Positions 45,113-57,540 of a DNA stretch of 64,000 nucleotides are shown piece after piece. The notes below the pieces were generated by a model that saw nothing but the letters and a program-made list of their open reading frames with translations, did no database searches and had not been told where the DNA came from. Source of the DNA: Eucalyptus grandis (taxonomy: Eukaryota; Streptophyta; Magnoliopsida; Myrtales; Myrtaceae); assembly GCF_016545825.1 (NCBI RefSeq), contig NC_052622.1, positions 15,433,037 to 15,497,036 on the forward strand, in the 5' to 3' direction. Position numbers and translations under genes: made by a program. How positions within the stretch are numbered: position 1 is the first letter of the stretch; every line of letters starts with the position of its first letter.

Positions 45113-48100
45113 CAAGTTCATAAAAATCATTTTTCTTTGAGAACACTAGAATTATTTCAAACTGACACTCCCGACCAAGCTTTTATACCTTGGCTTCATA
45201 ATGTTTTGAAAATAAGTTTCAAGAAGACCTTGTGTAAGATCCCATCTCTTCGTTTGGTTACTTTCTCCAGTTGGTCTGCAAAATGATACTTGGAGATGGT
45301 AAGATTGTAATCATTCAAATAGGAATTTCTTGAACAACAACTACCTTGTTCATCCATTTTTGTTAAACAGATAAAATGAAGGGTTTTTTAGACATGCACC
45401 TCTTCTAAGAGACAAAACAGTATAGGCCCGGAGAAATCAGGGCAAACACAACAAGGCGTGATCACCAATTGAAGCCTGGAAGCATAATTTCTTGAAAGTT
45501 CAAGTTATACGAAGCAGCCTTCTGGATTCAAAGCAATTAAAGCATTAAACACGTTGGTTTCCTAGAGTCTCATGTTGTTCGCTTGCATAAATTGCTAAAG
45601 TGCTATAGCAAAATTTTTATCTGAAGTGGCTGGCTCTTTGATAAAGGGTTGACAATTACAAACTTGAAATTTCCATGACTTTGCAAGACATTGTGGGTTC
45701 ATGAATTAATTCCAAGGCAAGTTGACTTCAGTGGAAACGGTGCCGCCAGTGACATGAAGGAAGAATTATTCGAGCAAAGCATAAATCCGCTAGTCAGACA
45801 ATAATGGAACTACATATGGCAAAATTATTCAACTAAATGTGGAGTACATTCGACCGACGGGTGGAGGCCGCCAAACAAGCATGATGGGTCAACATATGTC
45901 AAAGAGGAGTGTGTTGTAGGAGCAATGTCTCTCGCCAACAAATTATGATATGACATCCAATTTAGCACAAAAGGATGTATTATTCCTAAATTAAAATTTA
46001 GCTCAATTAAGTATAGAGATAACACGTTCCATTTCCTTTTCTCGCTAGGCAATAATTGAGGTAAGTCACTCAAAGGTTAATAAACCCCACTCATGAAGCA
46101 AGATGAAATAGAGTCAATCAATCCAGCACAAAAGGAGCGTATCATTCCTAAATTAGTACAATTCAATTTTAGAATGGAAGTAACCTGTCCCATCTCTCGT
46201 AGGCAAAGGCACGCACTGACCATGGGAGCAATATTTTCTAGCAAACATGTTGAAGCTGAATCATCATTTTGGTGTAAAAGATGTATATTGTTCTTATATA
46301 ATTTTCAATCAAGTATGAAAAAAAAAAAAAAAAAAAACGTGCCCAATCTTTTTCTTTGCAAGCAATAAATGAGGCAAAGTATCTAAGGAACAATGCCATC
46401 AAATGTCAAAACAGGACTACCCCTCTCCTTTCATATCTGACATTTAGTTAGACTCAGAGAATTTGTTTACATCTAAATGGCTCATTTGAGAGAAAGATCT
46501 TCAAGAAAGCTTGGAATACATTTAATGATCCACATTTAATTTTTCGAACTTTTTATCGATTAGATGTCTCTTTGAAAATAACATTTGAAAATAAAAAGAA
46601 TTGAACTTTGTGGATTGTCATATGCAATAAAGAAATGCTTATCATGAATAAAATCAGGTCATAGAGCCATTACTCAAGTAATCCTAGTCACTTTAGGTGA
46701 TTTGTATCATGAATACCATGCATATATCCTTTGTGTATATTTCTTTTAGAAAAAGTAGAAAAGTCAAGACAGATGAAAACGTGTGATGGGAAATCTTGCA
46801 TCGATCCCAATTAACTCTTCATAATCTTTTCCTAATGTGCCTTTATCATTATTATTGATAGTGAATGTTGACACCTAAAGGACAAATGCAAAGGAGGGGT
46901 AACATTGTATCGTTAATTTTTCAATCCCCAAAAGGTCTTAAATTCACACATCCTTTTCGTATTCATTTTAGGGTTACCAAGTCGTCATGCTGCAAATAAG
47001 TACCCTTTTCCTCACAAATCAAAATCATGATGACAAAATTTCATTGCAAAGTAAAAAACCTTTGGTGTTTCCCTGAAAATAATCACAAAAATGGAAATTT
47101 TGAGAAGAAATAAACTTTTCACATAGATTTTGGATATCTCCTTCACCTGAAATTTGTTTACCCACTTGGAGGATTATTCATTTTTGAATCAAAATTCCCT
47201 ATGGAGATTAATTTACTTAGATGATCTCAACAAAATGAAAGGGAGATGTTAATCATGCCAAGTAAGAAATACTTAGGATGAGGAAAGGCAAGCATTCCTA
47301 AACACATCCCATAAACACTTGTGTGTTGAGTGAAAAAGAAAGAAAATCGTGTCATTTGAGAACGAGGGATTCATTCGCGAGAAGTACATGGATCAAAATG
47401 AAAAGAGGCAATTCTTTCCTCTATCCTACACATTATAGGTGATCATAGTAAACCCATTTAAGCCTTTAAATGTGGAGAATTTTTATAAAATACCCATGTC
47501 AATGACCACCCTACAATGGAGCAAATATGGAGGTGTTGATCGACCTTATTTGGGAACAAAAAAAGATGAGAAACCCTCCTTTACTTTCACTTGCATCAAT
47601 TTTTTTATGGTAACTTCAAGTGAATCCTTGCGGAAGTTCGAAGAATTCCGAGATGAAGAAGAACATTTCTTTCTCCACCAAACACCCATACCATTTGCTT
47701 AGCCAAGTTGAGCCTGAAGATTCACTTCCAAAACCTGAGTGGTGATTATCTTCCAACACTCGGTAAGGTACATGATTTATCAAGGAAATTGGTGCATATA
47801 TAACAATTTGTAAAATTTAGAAATATCTTGAAAGTCCTAAGAGCTCAAAAAGTTCAAAAGAGCAAAAGTCGAGCAAATAGTAATAGAAATTTATTAGAAA
47901 AATATCCCCAATAAAATAAAATTAAAATTAAAATTTTTAAAATTAAATAGGTAAAAAAACAAGGTGGGGTTGGGCCGACCGGCCCTTATATCCTTTCTTT
48001 TTGCCTAGGCGCAACTCAGCCTCTTCCTTTTCTTTTCTTTTTCTTTTCTCCAACCCAACCTTCCTTCTTTCCCCAACCAAGCCCCTTCCCTTCTTCCTTT

Positions 48101-48150
48101 CTTCCCTTCTCCCTTCACATTTCTACAACACAACGTTGTACATGTCACGA
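45113..48150. other. Intergenic, no gene supported
   Basis: This is AT-rich and contains poly-A at 46,319-46,337. Short open frames (for example 47,439-47,702) have no motifs. 45,940-46,040 and 46,110-46,170 share CAGCACAAAAGGA-TATTATTCCTAAATTA-type sequence, an old local duplication. Confidence 0.45.
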
Positions 48151-48269
48151 CCTCCCGAAGATGCACCACCTAGGAGCTTAGCTAGTGGATTACTAAGCCA
48201 AGATTTAGCTCAGACTCTCTCAACCCTATACCAATTTGCGACTTAGGATTTAAATTCTTAACATGTATA

Positions 48270-50260
48270 TAATTTTCAAATAGGTGTCACCACTAGTCTA
48301 ATTTTTGTGGATTGATTAGAAATCCATGTAAAGCATAGAGAAATATGCTTTACTTTTACGAACTAGAGATTATGGGAACGGAGACTTGATTACGTTATAT
48401 TTCTTTAACGCCCTTTCGATACATTTTCTCTTTTATTTAAAAAAAAAAGTTTTGTAGGCAACTTTTATTGATTTTAACCAATCTCTAACATGCAAGGTGA
48501 TCATGCGAATGCCTAATCATTATTGAACACTTAGTAAAGTAAGGCAACAAATAAATTGCAAGCATAGGGAGAAAATATTTACATTGGTGCAACGCAAGCA
48601 TATGTAGTATTAGTTAGGAAATCACATCAACAATCTAAATATAATTTCTAATTAACATGCAATTTCACTCAAATTTTTTTATTTTTTATTTTTTTGGTTT
48701 TCTCTTATTTAATTACAACTAAACTATAGGTAAGATATGAATATCTTAATTCTCACAACAATTAAATATATTATTCTAGTATGATAGGCAAATTTAAATC
48801 AAATGACCTAATTCTAATGACCGACAAAAATCATTATGGAACTATTTTAATATGGTGACGTACAAAGATGCCTATTCTAGCATGACGCACAAGTTTTAAT
48901 TAAATGACTTAACATGCGATTTCTAATGATGAGCGAAATTGATATACAACTATTCTAGCATGCCACACAACTTCATAAACCTAACACATAATTTCTAAAT
49001 GATATGCGAGCAATGACATGGTAAAGATGAAATGAATTGAGAAATTGCATCTCAAACATGAGATAGGATTGGATAATTTTTCATGAAATCATGAACTGTA
49101 TATTGGGTATGAGATCGGATTGACAACTTTCTGTGCAATCATGAATCGTATCATGGGCGAGAAATCAGATTGACGATTATCACAAATTAGGAAATTAGGG
49201 AATTCCCTATTTAAAAAGGCTACAGGATATTGAGGATGTTATAATATATCTGGAAATTCAAATATGTATGTCAATGATTTTTCAAATAAGAAAATGAAAT
49301 ATTCGAAAATCAAATTAGATAAGATTTATACCTAATCCAAATATTGGCTTCCAAATTTGGATCTACAAATGGCAACTCGCGGATCACGATTGGGGCTTGC
49401 GGTCGAGGTGATGCTTGGAGGAACACCAACGTGGAACTTGGTAGAGGACGCCTATTGCAGCAGTATGTGTTTTTGAAAAAAAAACAAAGACCCGATCTCC
49501 TCTCTTGCAAGCGGTGGTCAATAGTCATAGGGTCCTTTGATTCGGCCTCAACCGAGAACAACGTATTCCACCAGGTGTTGCTCCACGTGCCTCTCTTCTC
49601 TTCACTGCTCGATTGTATGGGTTATGTTATCTCCACGTGAAAACTCAAACCTACACGAGAAAATATTCAAGAGCAACGGTCAAAGAATCGTGTCGCTGCT
49701 CACGATGAGAGCTGGCTGGGACTAGAGGAGCAGCGCGGCGACGAAGGCGGAGCGAGTGCAGCTTGGCTGGTCTTGCAGCGTGTCAGCAGCAGCTAGCATC
49801 GTCGTCAACACGAATTGGCGAGAATTGGCGATTGTGGGCCAGCGGCTCGTCAGGGACGGCATCGGGGGCAGCAGCACGGATCAGCCTGGTGCTCGGTTGT
49901 CATCGGCTCGGGCGATGGATCATAAACAGTATCGACTCAGGATTGTGGTAGATCGGCAGCAAGACTCAGCGGCGTCGGCGTGAAGCTCGCGGCAAGAAAA
50001 CTGTGTCGGGTCGTGGAGATGGAGGAGCTCGGTCGCGGTCGTCCGAGGAAGAAGACAACCAACTCTGTCTCTCCTCTCCCTCGTCTCGTCTTTTTGTTTC
50101 TCTTCTCTGTGTGTTGTCAGACCAAAAATGGAGCCCAGCAAGGAAACGAACAATTCGTTTCCTCTTTCAATCACATATTGCACCACCATGACAGTCTCCT
50201 TTCCTTTAATTTATTTTCCTTCTATAGACCAATTCCATGCGAGTAATGTATTTGATTGTG
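48270..50260 (-). mobile_element. Probable Ty3 (Tat-like) LTR/leader remnant, minus strand
   Basis: The minus strand carries the box GTAATCAAGTCTCCGTTCCC at 48,393-48,361, similar to the ones at 12.5, 52.7 and 62.0 kb. Upstream on that strand lies an AT-rich part (48,430-49,340) and then a GC-rich part (49,350-50,120) with CGACGCCGCTG-type motifs. This is the same order seen at 59.9-62.1 kb on the plus strand. Several small open frames on both strands of the GC-rich part are compositional. No pol is present. Confidence 0.4.
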
Positions 50261-50779
50261 CGCGTTGATCTCTGCCTTTGCCCACTTTCCTTTTATAAGT
50301 GTAAAAAAAAGAATCTTTGAATGAAGATGAGGGATGGACTTTCCTTCCGCAAAAGCTCAGGCATATTTTCTTGAGTATTCTCTCTTTCTTCCTATGACAT
50401 TGCTTAGTCGAATATTGCCAATACACACTAAGATTGGTCTTGTCATCTTCCTAGGATTTACTTCCTCCAATAATTATGCACATACAAACTCCTTCAAGAT
50501 CATTACGATTACATAAGCAATATTTCAAGTTGGCATACCTCATTAATTATCAACCATTTAAAGAATGACGGGCTTGACTAAATTCTCTCTCATTACAGGC
50601 TTAGTTCAATTCGATAAAATAAAACTTAGAATCATCGATTCAAACCCATTTGCTGGTCTGATGCAAATTGAATAATTAAGGCTCCTAAAACTATATGCTA
50701 TGCAATTTGATTATAATATTTTTATTTATAAGTTAAAGACTAATACATAAGATTATGTAATAAATGAATGACTAGGTTG

Positions 50780-51270
50780 CCAAAATTTAGACGTCAATAA
50801 TACGGAAACAGGGCGGGGCAGCACAGTGTAGATGGCGCACTGCGATTTTTGGGTTGGGAATTAGGCCAGCTAGCAAGATGGCGGTGGCAAAAGCCATGCG
50901 CCTGCTGGTGGCCCTCAAAAGCGAGGAAGGAGGTTCGGCGAGAAGGGGGGGTGCTCACTCGCTCGAGCGAAGAGAGAACCAAGAGAGGCAGACAAAAGCA
51001 TGGGAGGAGATCGGCGAGAAGCGGGGTGCTAACTTGCTTGAGGAAAGAGAGAATACCAAGGGAGGCCGAGAGAGTGAGGGTGAGAGATTTTTCCTCCGCT
51101 CGCCGGTGGTTTGCCTAATTGTCAGAAGCCAACTCATTGGTCATCGTTCATCGCAGCAAGTTCGCGAACCACGTAACCCTAGAAATGCCCCACTCCTCCC
51201 CTGCTTATCAAATTTGAGGACGTCGAATTCTTCTTCTTCTTCTTCTTTTTTTTGGTCGTAAAGAACGTCG
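50780..51270 (+). other. Purine-rich region with an internal repeat and a 135-residue open frame
   Basis: From 50,854 a plus-strand frame reads Arg/Glu/Ser-rich sequence that ends in a serine run coded by a TTC microsatellite. Inside, a stretch near 50,930-50,990 (GGCGAGAAGGGGGGGTGCTC and onward) recurs imperfectly near 51,012-51,070 (GGCGAGAAGCGGGGTGCTAA). Composition rather than codon pattern explains the frame. The start and end are unclear. I do not call a gene. Confidence 0.4.
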
Positions 51271-51959
51271 AATTGAACTGACGAGATTTTGGGCAAATTG
51301 TACAAAAACCAATCTGATTTCTTGCCAATAATGTTGATTCAGAGCTTAATACGTTGGGTTTAGGCCATGAACAACATTAAATCTGAACCTAGAAGTGGTA
51401 TTCCGAATTGCCTATCAACCATTCATATAAATCCTTGAATGAAGCATGGAATTCGAGTTCAAAAAATAGATGCTTAAAATCTTTGTTTTGCGCTCATTTT
51501 GTGTCGCGATTGTTGCATTATCAATAAATTTGGGTTCCTTTTTTATTTTGTGACATATGGTTTGATGCCTGAGTCAGCCATGGATGGATTCCTCGTCGGA
51601 TAATCCATATCCCTTGCCAGAGACGCCCACAGTTTGAGGCCACCATACTCAGTCATTTCTTGTTGTCTCAATGTGCATATATATGTTTGATTTGTTAGAA
51701 TGGCTGCTGTTTTTAAAATATATGTGTTTGGTGTGATTAACGTTATAGGCAAGGTTCCCTTACCCAAAAAAAAAAAAAAAATTCTTACCAAAAAACATTA
51801 TAGGCAAGGTTCAAGGATGGTTGGAGAGATGACTGGTGGTGACGACCTGGCGATGGCCGGTAAGATTAGATGTGAAGTTCCAATATGGTATTCATTGATG
51901 GGAAGTTCTTAGCGATGGCTCAGTGAAAAAGACGGGCACGAAGATGACTAGAAATGGAA

Positions 51960-52870
51960 GAGAGAGAGAGAGAGTGATAAATGACTATACGTTGGGCTTG
52001 TTTAGTTATAATTAGGCTTAATGGGCTTTGGACTTAAATAGGCTTAATGAGCTTGGTTTTAATTGGGGTTTTGGTAAATTCGGTCTGGTTTTAGCTTTAG
52101 ACGTGCTTGGGCTGAGCTTGGCGATATGAGCTTGTGCATTTAATTTTAGTAAAATGGACTTGATGGGTTTTGTTTTCGAAATGGGCTAGTTTTAAACGAG
52201 CCCAATCTTGCCCTTGGCCCAAGCTCGAGAGTCCAAGTTCAGCCCATGTTCGGACAGGCCCCAGGGCCCTGCTCGAGTTCCTATTTTCTGAATAAATTTT
52301 TTATTTAAAAATTTAAAAATTTAAAAATTTTTAAAAATTCCGAAAAATTCTGCATAATCGAAAATTTTGGGAAAAATTTTAGAAATTAGATTTTCAGTAG
52401 TTTTACTGGTTTTTAGTGTTAATTCTAGTTTTGAACTAGTTTAGCACAACAACAAAAAATGTGAATCTTTTGAAATATTGAATAAGCCTTTAAGGTTTTA
52501 CAATAGGGTTTTTGAATGATTTCTTTTTTAAAACAATGCCAGGTTGATGTTTGCGCACTTTCATTTCGATTTTATTTGATTATGCTTTTTCAATACATTA
52601 ATTGTTATTTTCTTTTCTTGGAATGGTTAGGATGAATTTTAGGATATTTAGTTAGTAAAAGACTACCTTGCACTTTGGTTAGTAAATAGTCAAGTTTGGA
52701 TATCAAAAAAGCACTAGTTAGATAACTAGTGTAATCAAGTCCTCAATCCCTAAATATCTAATTGCGTCAAAAGTGAGATATCCTCCATACATTACTTGGT
52801 TTTTAGTTGACTATACATGGCTAGATGGGACTCCTAGAAATACTTAGGTTATTGAGAATTGCAGTTATTT
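51960..52870 (+). mobile_element. Probable Ty3 (Tat-like) LTR/leader remnant
   Basis: It has a GGGCTTGG/TTTAA-rich stretch, an AT-rich stretch with AAAATTTTTAAAA, and the box GTGTAATCAAGTCCTCAATC near 52,729. The order is the same as at 11.6-12.6 kb, with diverged sequence. No open frame is worth naming. Confidence 0.35.
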
Positions 52871-53329
52871 TATCCCCTTTTTTTTTTTTCCTTCTAATTG
52901 TCTCATTACACTTTTAAACACGCTTTTCAAGAGTTGGGCTAACTTATCAAGCAATCGCCTCAACCCATGTAAGGTCCTCTTATAAACCTAAAAATACACA
53001 CAAAATCTCAACTAATATTTTCTCATCTTTCGTGCAATAATGTGGACAACAAGGTCAGAGTTGAGGTATACCCTTTATTTCGTGCAATAAATCGACCAAC
53101 TACGCTCCACCCACTACACATCTCAAATCTTATCTTCTCGCAACTTCTCTCCCTTATTTTTATGCTTGCTTTTACGCCAATGATAGATCCAAGATAAATC
53201 GTATAAGTAAAGAGAATGCAAAAGCCTCGTTCAAAAAAAAAAAAAAAAAAAAAAAATTCATGTTTACCAAGGTTGTTTAAATAATAAGAAAATTAGAGCA
53301 AATATCGTAGCTGTAAAAAAAAATTCACA

Positions 53330-53760
53330 AGCAGTTTATGATGCACATGACAATGTTTTTATTTTGGAGAATAATTTTTTTTAGAAATAGTTTCTTTTCT
53401 ATTTCTACTCCGGAAACAATTTCTGTGTAAAATAAAGTATTTGGTAATTATACAAAATTTCTATTCTTGGAATATAAAATGAATAGAAATGCGTTTGGTA
53501 AAAATTTATAAATTTTTGTATTTATTTATTTGTTCTTCTTACTCACCACCCACCGTGACACAACCGTGGCACGACCCGGCACGATCATCACACGACCATC
53601 GCACAACCACAGCACGACCGCAGCACGACCGCCGATCGTCGTCACTAACCGTTGCCGCAGAATTGCCACCCACAGTCCACAAGTGTACTCTTGAGGGTTT
53701 CATGAACTGATCCATCATACACTTCGATATTTGATTTTTTAATATTTTCAAAATTTTCAA
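53330..53760. mobile_element. Truncated relative of the GC-cored elements
   Basis: The left part contains AATAGAAATGCGTTTGGTAAAAATT and ATTTCTACTCCGGAAACAATTTC, as in the arms of element 1. The right part is a short C/G-rich core with repeated CACGACC-GCAC motifs (53,545-53,660). It is smaller and more decayed than elements 1 and 2, and its ends are uncertain. Confidence 0.4.
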
Positions 53761-53988
53761 GTATTTCGTGACAACGTTAGACAAAGTTTTATTGTAACCA
53801 AGTGCAAGACCAATTTTTTTTTTAAATCATCCCCTTCATAAGGGGACCGCTTAATAGCAAACAAATAGAGACCGGGTAAGAACCCCACCGGTGTATATAA
53901 GAAGCACATATATTTCTCTCTCCTTCACCCTCCTCGATTCAAAGGTCTCTTCTTCTCCCCCCCTCTTCAGATCAAAACCTCTCTAAAA

Positions 53989-54330
53989 ATGAATGCAGCT
54001 ACCAATATGCACAACACGGTTGAACTCATGAACATGCATCATGCTACGTGGCTGAAAGTCCAACATGATTCGAAACTTACATGAGAGTTACATTCTTTTC
54101 TCAAAATTCTTTTTTTTTTAGCTCTTATACATGGGTTTTTTTTTCTTTTTTATTATTGTCTTCAGACAAGCTGGAAGTGATGATCTTTATGATGCCTACA
54201 CGCAAGCTATAGCATATGCCTATCAGGCTGTTCAATAGGTTAGAGAAAATGATGTTCTGGTCCTATCTTCTGTCACCAGGCCAAGGCATTTCTAGGGATG
54301 TGGTCGGATTTAGAAAATAATCGCGGTGCT
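53989..54330 (+). pseudogene. Unrecognised two-exon gene fragment, left arm
   Basis: From ATG 53,989 it reads MNAATNMHNTVELMNMHHAT and onward (exon 1). The intron-like T-rich stretch ends in a TTCAG acceptor near 54,167, followed by a reading that matches the right arm (DDLYDAYTQA, then an altered segment with a stop TAG near 54,236). More differences and stops than in the right arm indicate it is the more decayed copy. The family is not recognised. Confidence 0.5.
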
Positions 54331-54968
54331 CTACGGAGTGTTCGAATTGAAAATATGAGTAGGGATGGCAAAAAACTCATCTGCATAGGCTGGAAGAGTG
54401 CCATTTCACTATTCAGAATGCCGAGCCTATTTTTGACTTGCATCGCTACCAAACCAACCAAACCAATAGTCCATCTTTTTTTATTTTTCTAGACTACCGG
54501 TCTGGTTATAAATTGTAGTTTGTTTTTCAATGCAAATGGATCTTTGAAGCCCTTTATTTATCCAAAAAGTGAACAAATCTAAAGAGTTGAGCGCTTTAAT
54601 ATAGATTTTTAAAATATTATCCTGAAGTAAACTACTTGCGAAGCATATGCTAAAACAGGTTGTGTGGTTTGTGGTATTTGGAAAAAGTTGGAATGGTTGG
54701 TTACTAACTCTTAACTAAATAATTCATATAGAGATATACACTGTTGTCTGCTTCGAGGAACTCAATCCTTTAGACTTGTTCGCTTTTCAGATAAATAAAG
54801 GGCTCCAAAGATCCATTTGCATTGAAAAACAAACTACAAATTATAACCAAACTGGTATGGTCCAGAAAAATAAAATAAAAAAGGATGGACTACTGGTTTT
54901 GTTGGTTTGATAGTGGTGGCAATAAAAATAAGCTCGGCATTCTGAATAGTGAAATGGCACTCTTCCAG

Positions 54969-55369
54969 CTAGCAACGGATGAGTTTTTTGCCATCCCTAC
55001 TCACATTCCCAATTCGAACACTTCGCAGAGCACCGCGATTATTCTCTAAATCCAACCACATCCCTAGAAATGCCTTGGCCTTGACGACAGAAGATAGGAC
55101 CAAAACTTCATTTTCTCTGACTTGTTGAATGGCCTGATAGGCATCTGTTGTAGCTTGCGTGTAGGCATCATAAAGATCATCACGTTCAACTTGTCTGAAA
55201 GCAATAATAATAATAATAAAAAAAACCATATATAATAGCTGAAAAAAAAGAACTTTGAGAAAAGAATGTAACTCTCAGTAAGTTCCAAATCATATTGGAC
55301 TTTCAGCCACACAGCATGATGCATATTCATGAGTTCAAAAGTCTTGTGCATATTGGTAGCTACATTCAT
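54969..55369 (-). pseudogene. Unrecognised two-exon gene fragment, right arm
   Basis: From ATG 55,369 on the minus strand exon 1 reads MNVATNMHKTFELMNMHHAV and then WLKVQYDLELT. A T-rich intron follows, and after the TTTCAG near 55,203 exon 2 reads QVERDDLYDAYTQATTDAYQ. It continues through KAKAFLGMWLDLENNRGALR to a stop at 54,969. Charged heptad-like spacing suggests a coiled coil. It is short and not recognised. The exon joint is not in perfect frame by the sites seen, so I score it as a fragment. It is the better preserved arm. Confidence 0.5.
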
Positions 55370-55421
55370 TTTCAGAGAAGTTTTGATCTGAAGAGGGGGA
55401 GAAGAAGAGACTTTTGAACTA

Positions 55422-56240
55422 GAGAAGTTTAGGGCAGCTTGGGTGAATGCCTTGAAGATTTCTTATTTTAATTTGCTTGCTTAGTTGGTTATGCTTTTCT
55501 TGTTTTTTGTCCAATAATACTTCGTGTGTAGGTTAAAATAACTACGGGCTCATGAAGTTTTGGAGTAATGTTTTCAATCGGAAAGAAAATACTAATGAAC
55601 GGGGGAAGTATGTGACATAATTTCAATGATGGAAAAGGAGTAATTATAACGAATATTAAGCCAGTGAAGTAAATATGACTAGATGGAACTGCAAACAATT
55701 ATCTTTGACAAACGGTATTTGATAAGTTTTTTATTTGATTGTTTGAATCATTCAATTAGTTGTTTTTTTTTCCCGGTGTTTGGAAATATGGTGGAGGAAC
55801 AACGTTGATGATCTTTGGTGTTACCATAAAAGGCCAACATTTACCATCGTATGTTCAGTTTGAGTTATAGTTTTTTTGCACCATGTGGAACCGGAAAATT
55901 TGAGGATAGGCGGCCCCCGTCACCACATTCTCACCAAAATTTTGGTAGTCAAGAAGTCTTCTCATAGGATGTATGTGCAATGCAAATTGTTCAAAAATTC
56001 ACTCACGACGTGAATTAAACCTGTAATTTCTTGGAAAATATGTGACACTTCTACCAAGCTCACGACCTGAGCGGTCATTCATGTCTTGGTCCAAATGCGA
56101 AAACTAAGTCATTGTAAGCGTTTGTTGAATTAAATTACTCATGTGTTCAGAATTTACATTAATCGAATGAAATCACTCACTAGTTAAACTAAAATAATTA
56201 AAATCTACTTATGTGTCACCGTATCAGGTGAATTTCATTT
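55422..56240. other. Intergenic, no gene supported
   Basis: This is AT-rich with only short open frames. Nothing supportable was seen. Confidence 0.5.
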
Positions 56241-57081
56241 TAATACAGTTGGTGTTCGAAAAAAAATCCACTTCAACATAATTGCACGTCAATTTCTTAA
56301 AAGCTCGAATTTTTACATCAGACGAGCACCAAGCACCAAGATCACAGCTCTGGCACCAAGATCACGCCTCTCGTGAGCAAGAGTATTGAATGAGAGAGAG
56401 AGAGAGGATCGCATCTCTGGCACCAAGATCACATCTTCTGCATTTCACGCAACCACCCTGCAGTGGCTTCTTCATGCCACCACTGGTTGTCTCGCATGCG
56501 CCATGCCATTATCGCTTTGCCATTATTGCTAAAGATCCGAAAGATGGAGCAGGAAGTTTGGGCAAAACAATTGAAATAAGATGGGTGGGTTTTACTTAAA
56601 ACGTGCATAAACCTAAAAATACACACAAGTCTCGCTGAGAGCAATAAAATTATTAGCTTTAACAATGGCAAAGATCATAGCTTTCATAGGTGCAGAGCTT
56701 ATAGTGCAATTATTTTCTTCCCTTTTTCTCCTAATTGTCTCATTACACTCTTAATCATGCTTTTTAATATAGTTGGTGTTCGAAAAAAATCCACTTCAAC
56801 ATAGTTGCACGTTAATTTCTTAAAAGCTCGAATTTTTACATCAGACGAGCACCAAGCATCGGGATCACAGCTCTGGCACCAAAGATCACGCCTCTCGTGA
56901 GTGAGAGTACTGAGAGAGAGAGAGGATCGTATCTCTGGCACCAAGATCACATCTCCTACATTTCATGCAACCACCCTGCAATGGCTTCTTCATGCCACCC
57001 CACTGGTCATCTCACATGCCCCATGCCATTATCATGCAATTATCGCTTTGCCATTATTACTAAAGATCCGAGAGGAGGAGC
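56241..57081. repeat. Direct duplication, about 0.31-kb unit, two copies
   Basis: 56,241-56,553 and 56,765-57,081 share the sequence from TAATAYAGTTGGTGTTCG through a GAGAGAGA tract to AAAGATCCGARAG. They differ by substitutions and one insertion. The right copy ends where a TIR-element end starts. The intervening bases share CTAATTGTCTCATTACAC and CCTAAAAATACACACAA with 52,890-53,003, in swapped order. Confidence 0.85.
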
Positions 57082-57084
57082 AAA

Positions 57085-57294
57085 AAATAAATTATTTTTT
57101 AAAATTGTTCTTGAGAATAAGAAGTTACTTTTTTCTTCTTCTTATTTTTGTCCCAAATTTATTTCCTAACCACTTTTCTATTCCGTGGAATAGAAAAATT
57201 AATTGACATTATCAAACGGATTTATAATCTTTTTTTGTTCGGGGGAATAAAAGAATATAAATTGGGAGAAATAAAAATATTACCAAACATGGCC
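57085..57294. mobile_element. Right end of a truncated GC-cored/Harbinger-like element
   Basis: It ends ATTACCAAACATGGCC (inverted: GGCCATGTTTGGTAAT), followed directly by TAA. Inside are TTCCGTGGAATAG and TTGTTCGGGGGAA motifs like the arms of elements 1 and 2. The left end and the GC-rich core are absent. Confidence 0.55.
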
Positions 57295-57482
57295 TAATTC
57301 TCCTCATAGCAAATGTGTAGCTTCAATCAGGGATGTTATTAATCAAAATTCCAATAAAAATTGACTTTTTCTTTTCTTGATAGGAGTGATTAATAACAAA
57401 TCATTGTTTACTATGCATTTATTTACTTTTCACAGTATTCATGTAATATTTAAATGAGAGCCATGTGTGAGTAGACGCGTAA

Positions 57483-57540
57483 GTGTGATAGCATTTATAT
57501 AAATATATATATATATATATATATGTATGTATATAATTTG
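57483..57540. repeat. (AT)n/(GTAT)n microsatellite
   Basis: A run of alternating AT is followed by TATGTATGTATAT. Confidence 0.9.

Larger units (their letters stand above)
53936..55421. repeat. Large inverted duplication (arms about 0.66 kb, spacer about 0.17 kb)
   Basis: The left arm is about 53,936-54,591 and the right arm about 54,759-55,421, read inverted. The arms align along nearly their full length with scattered substitutions and small indels, from GATTCAAAGGTCTCTTCTTC at the outer edge to GAACAAATCTAAAGAGTTG at the inner edge. Both arms carry the same two exon-like pieces with the same T-rich intron between them. Read-through transcription would give a long imperfect hairpin. Confidence 0.92.
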
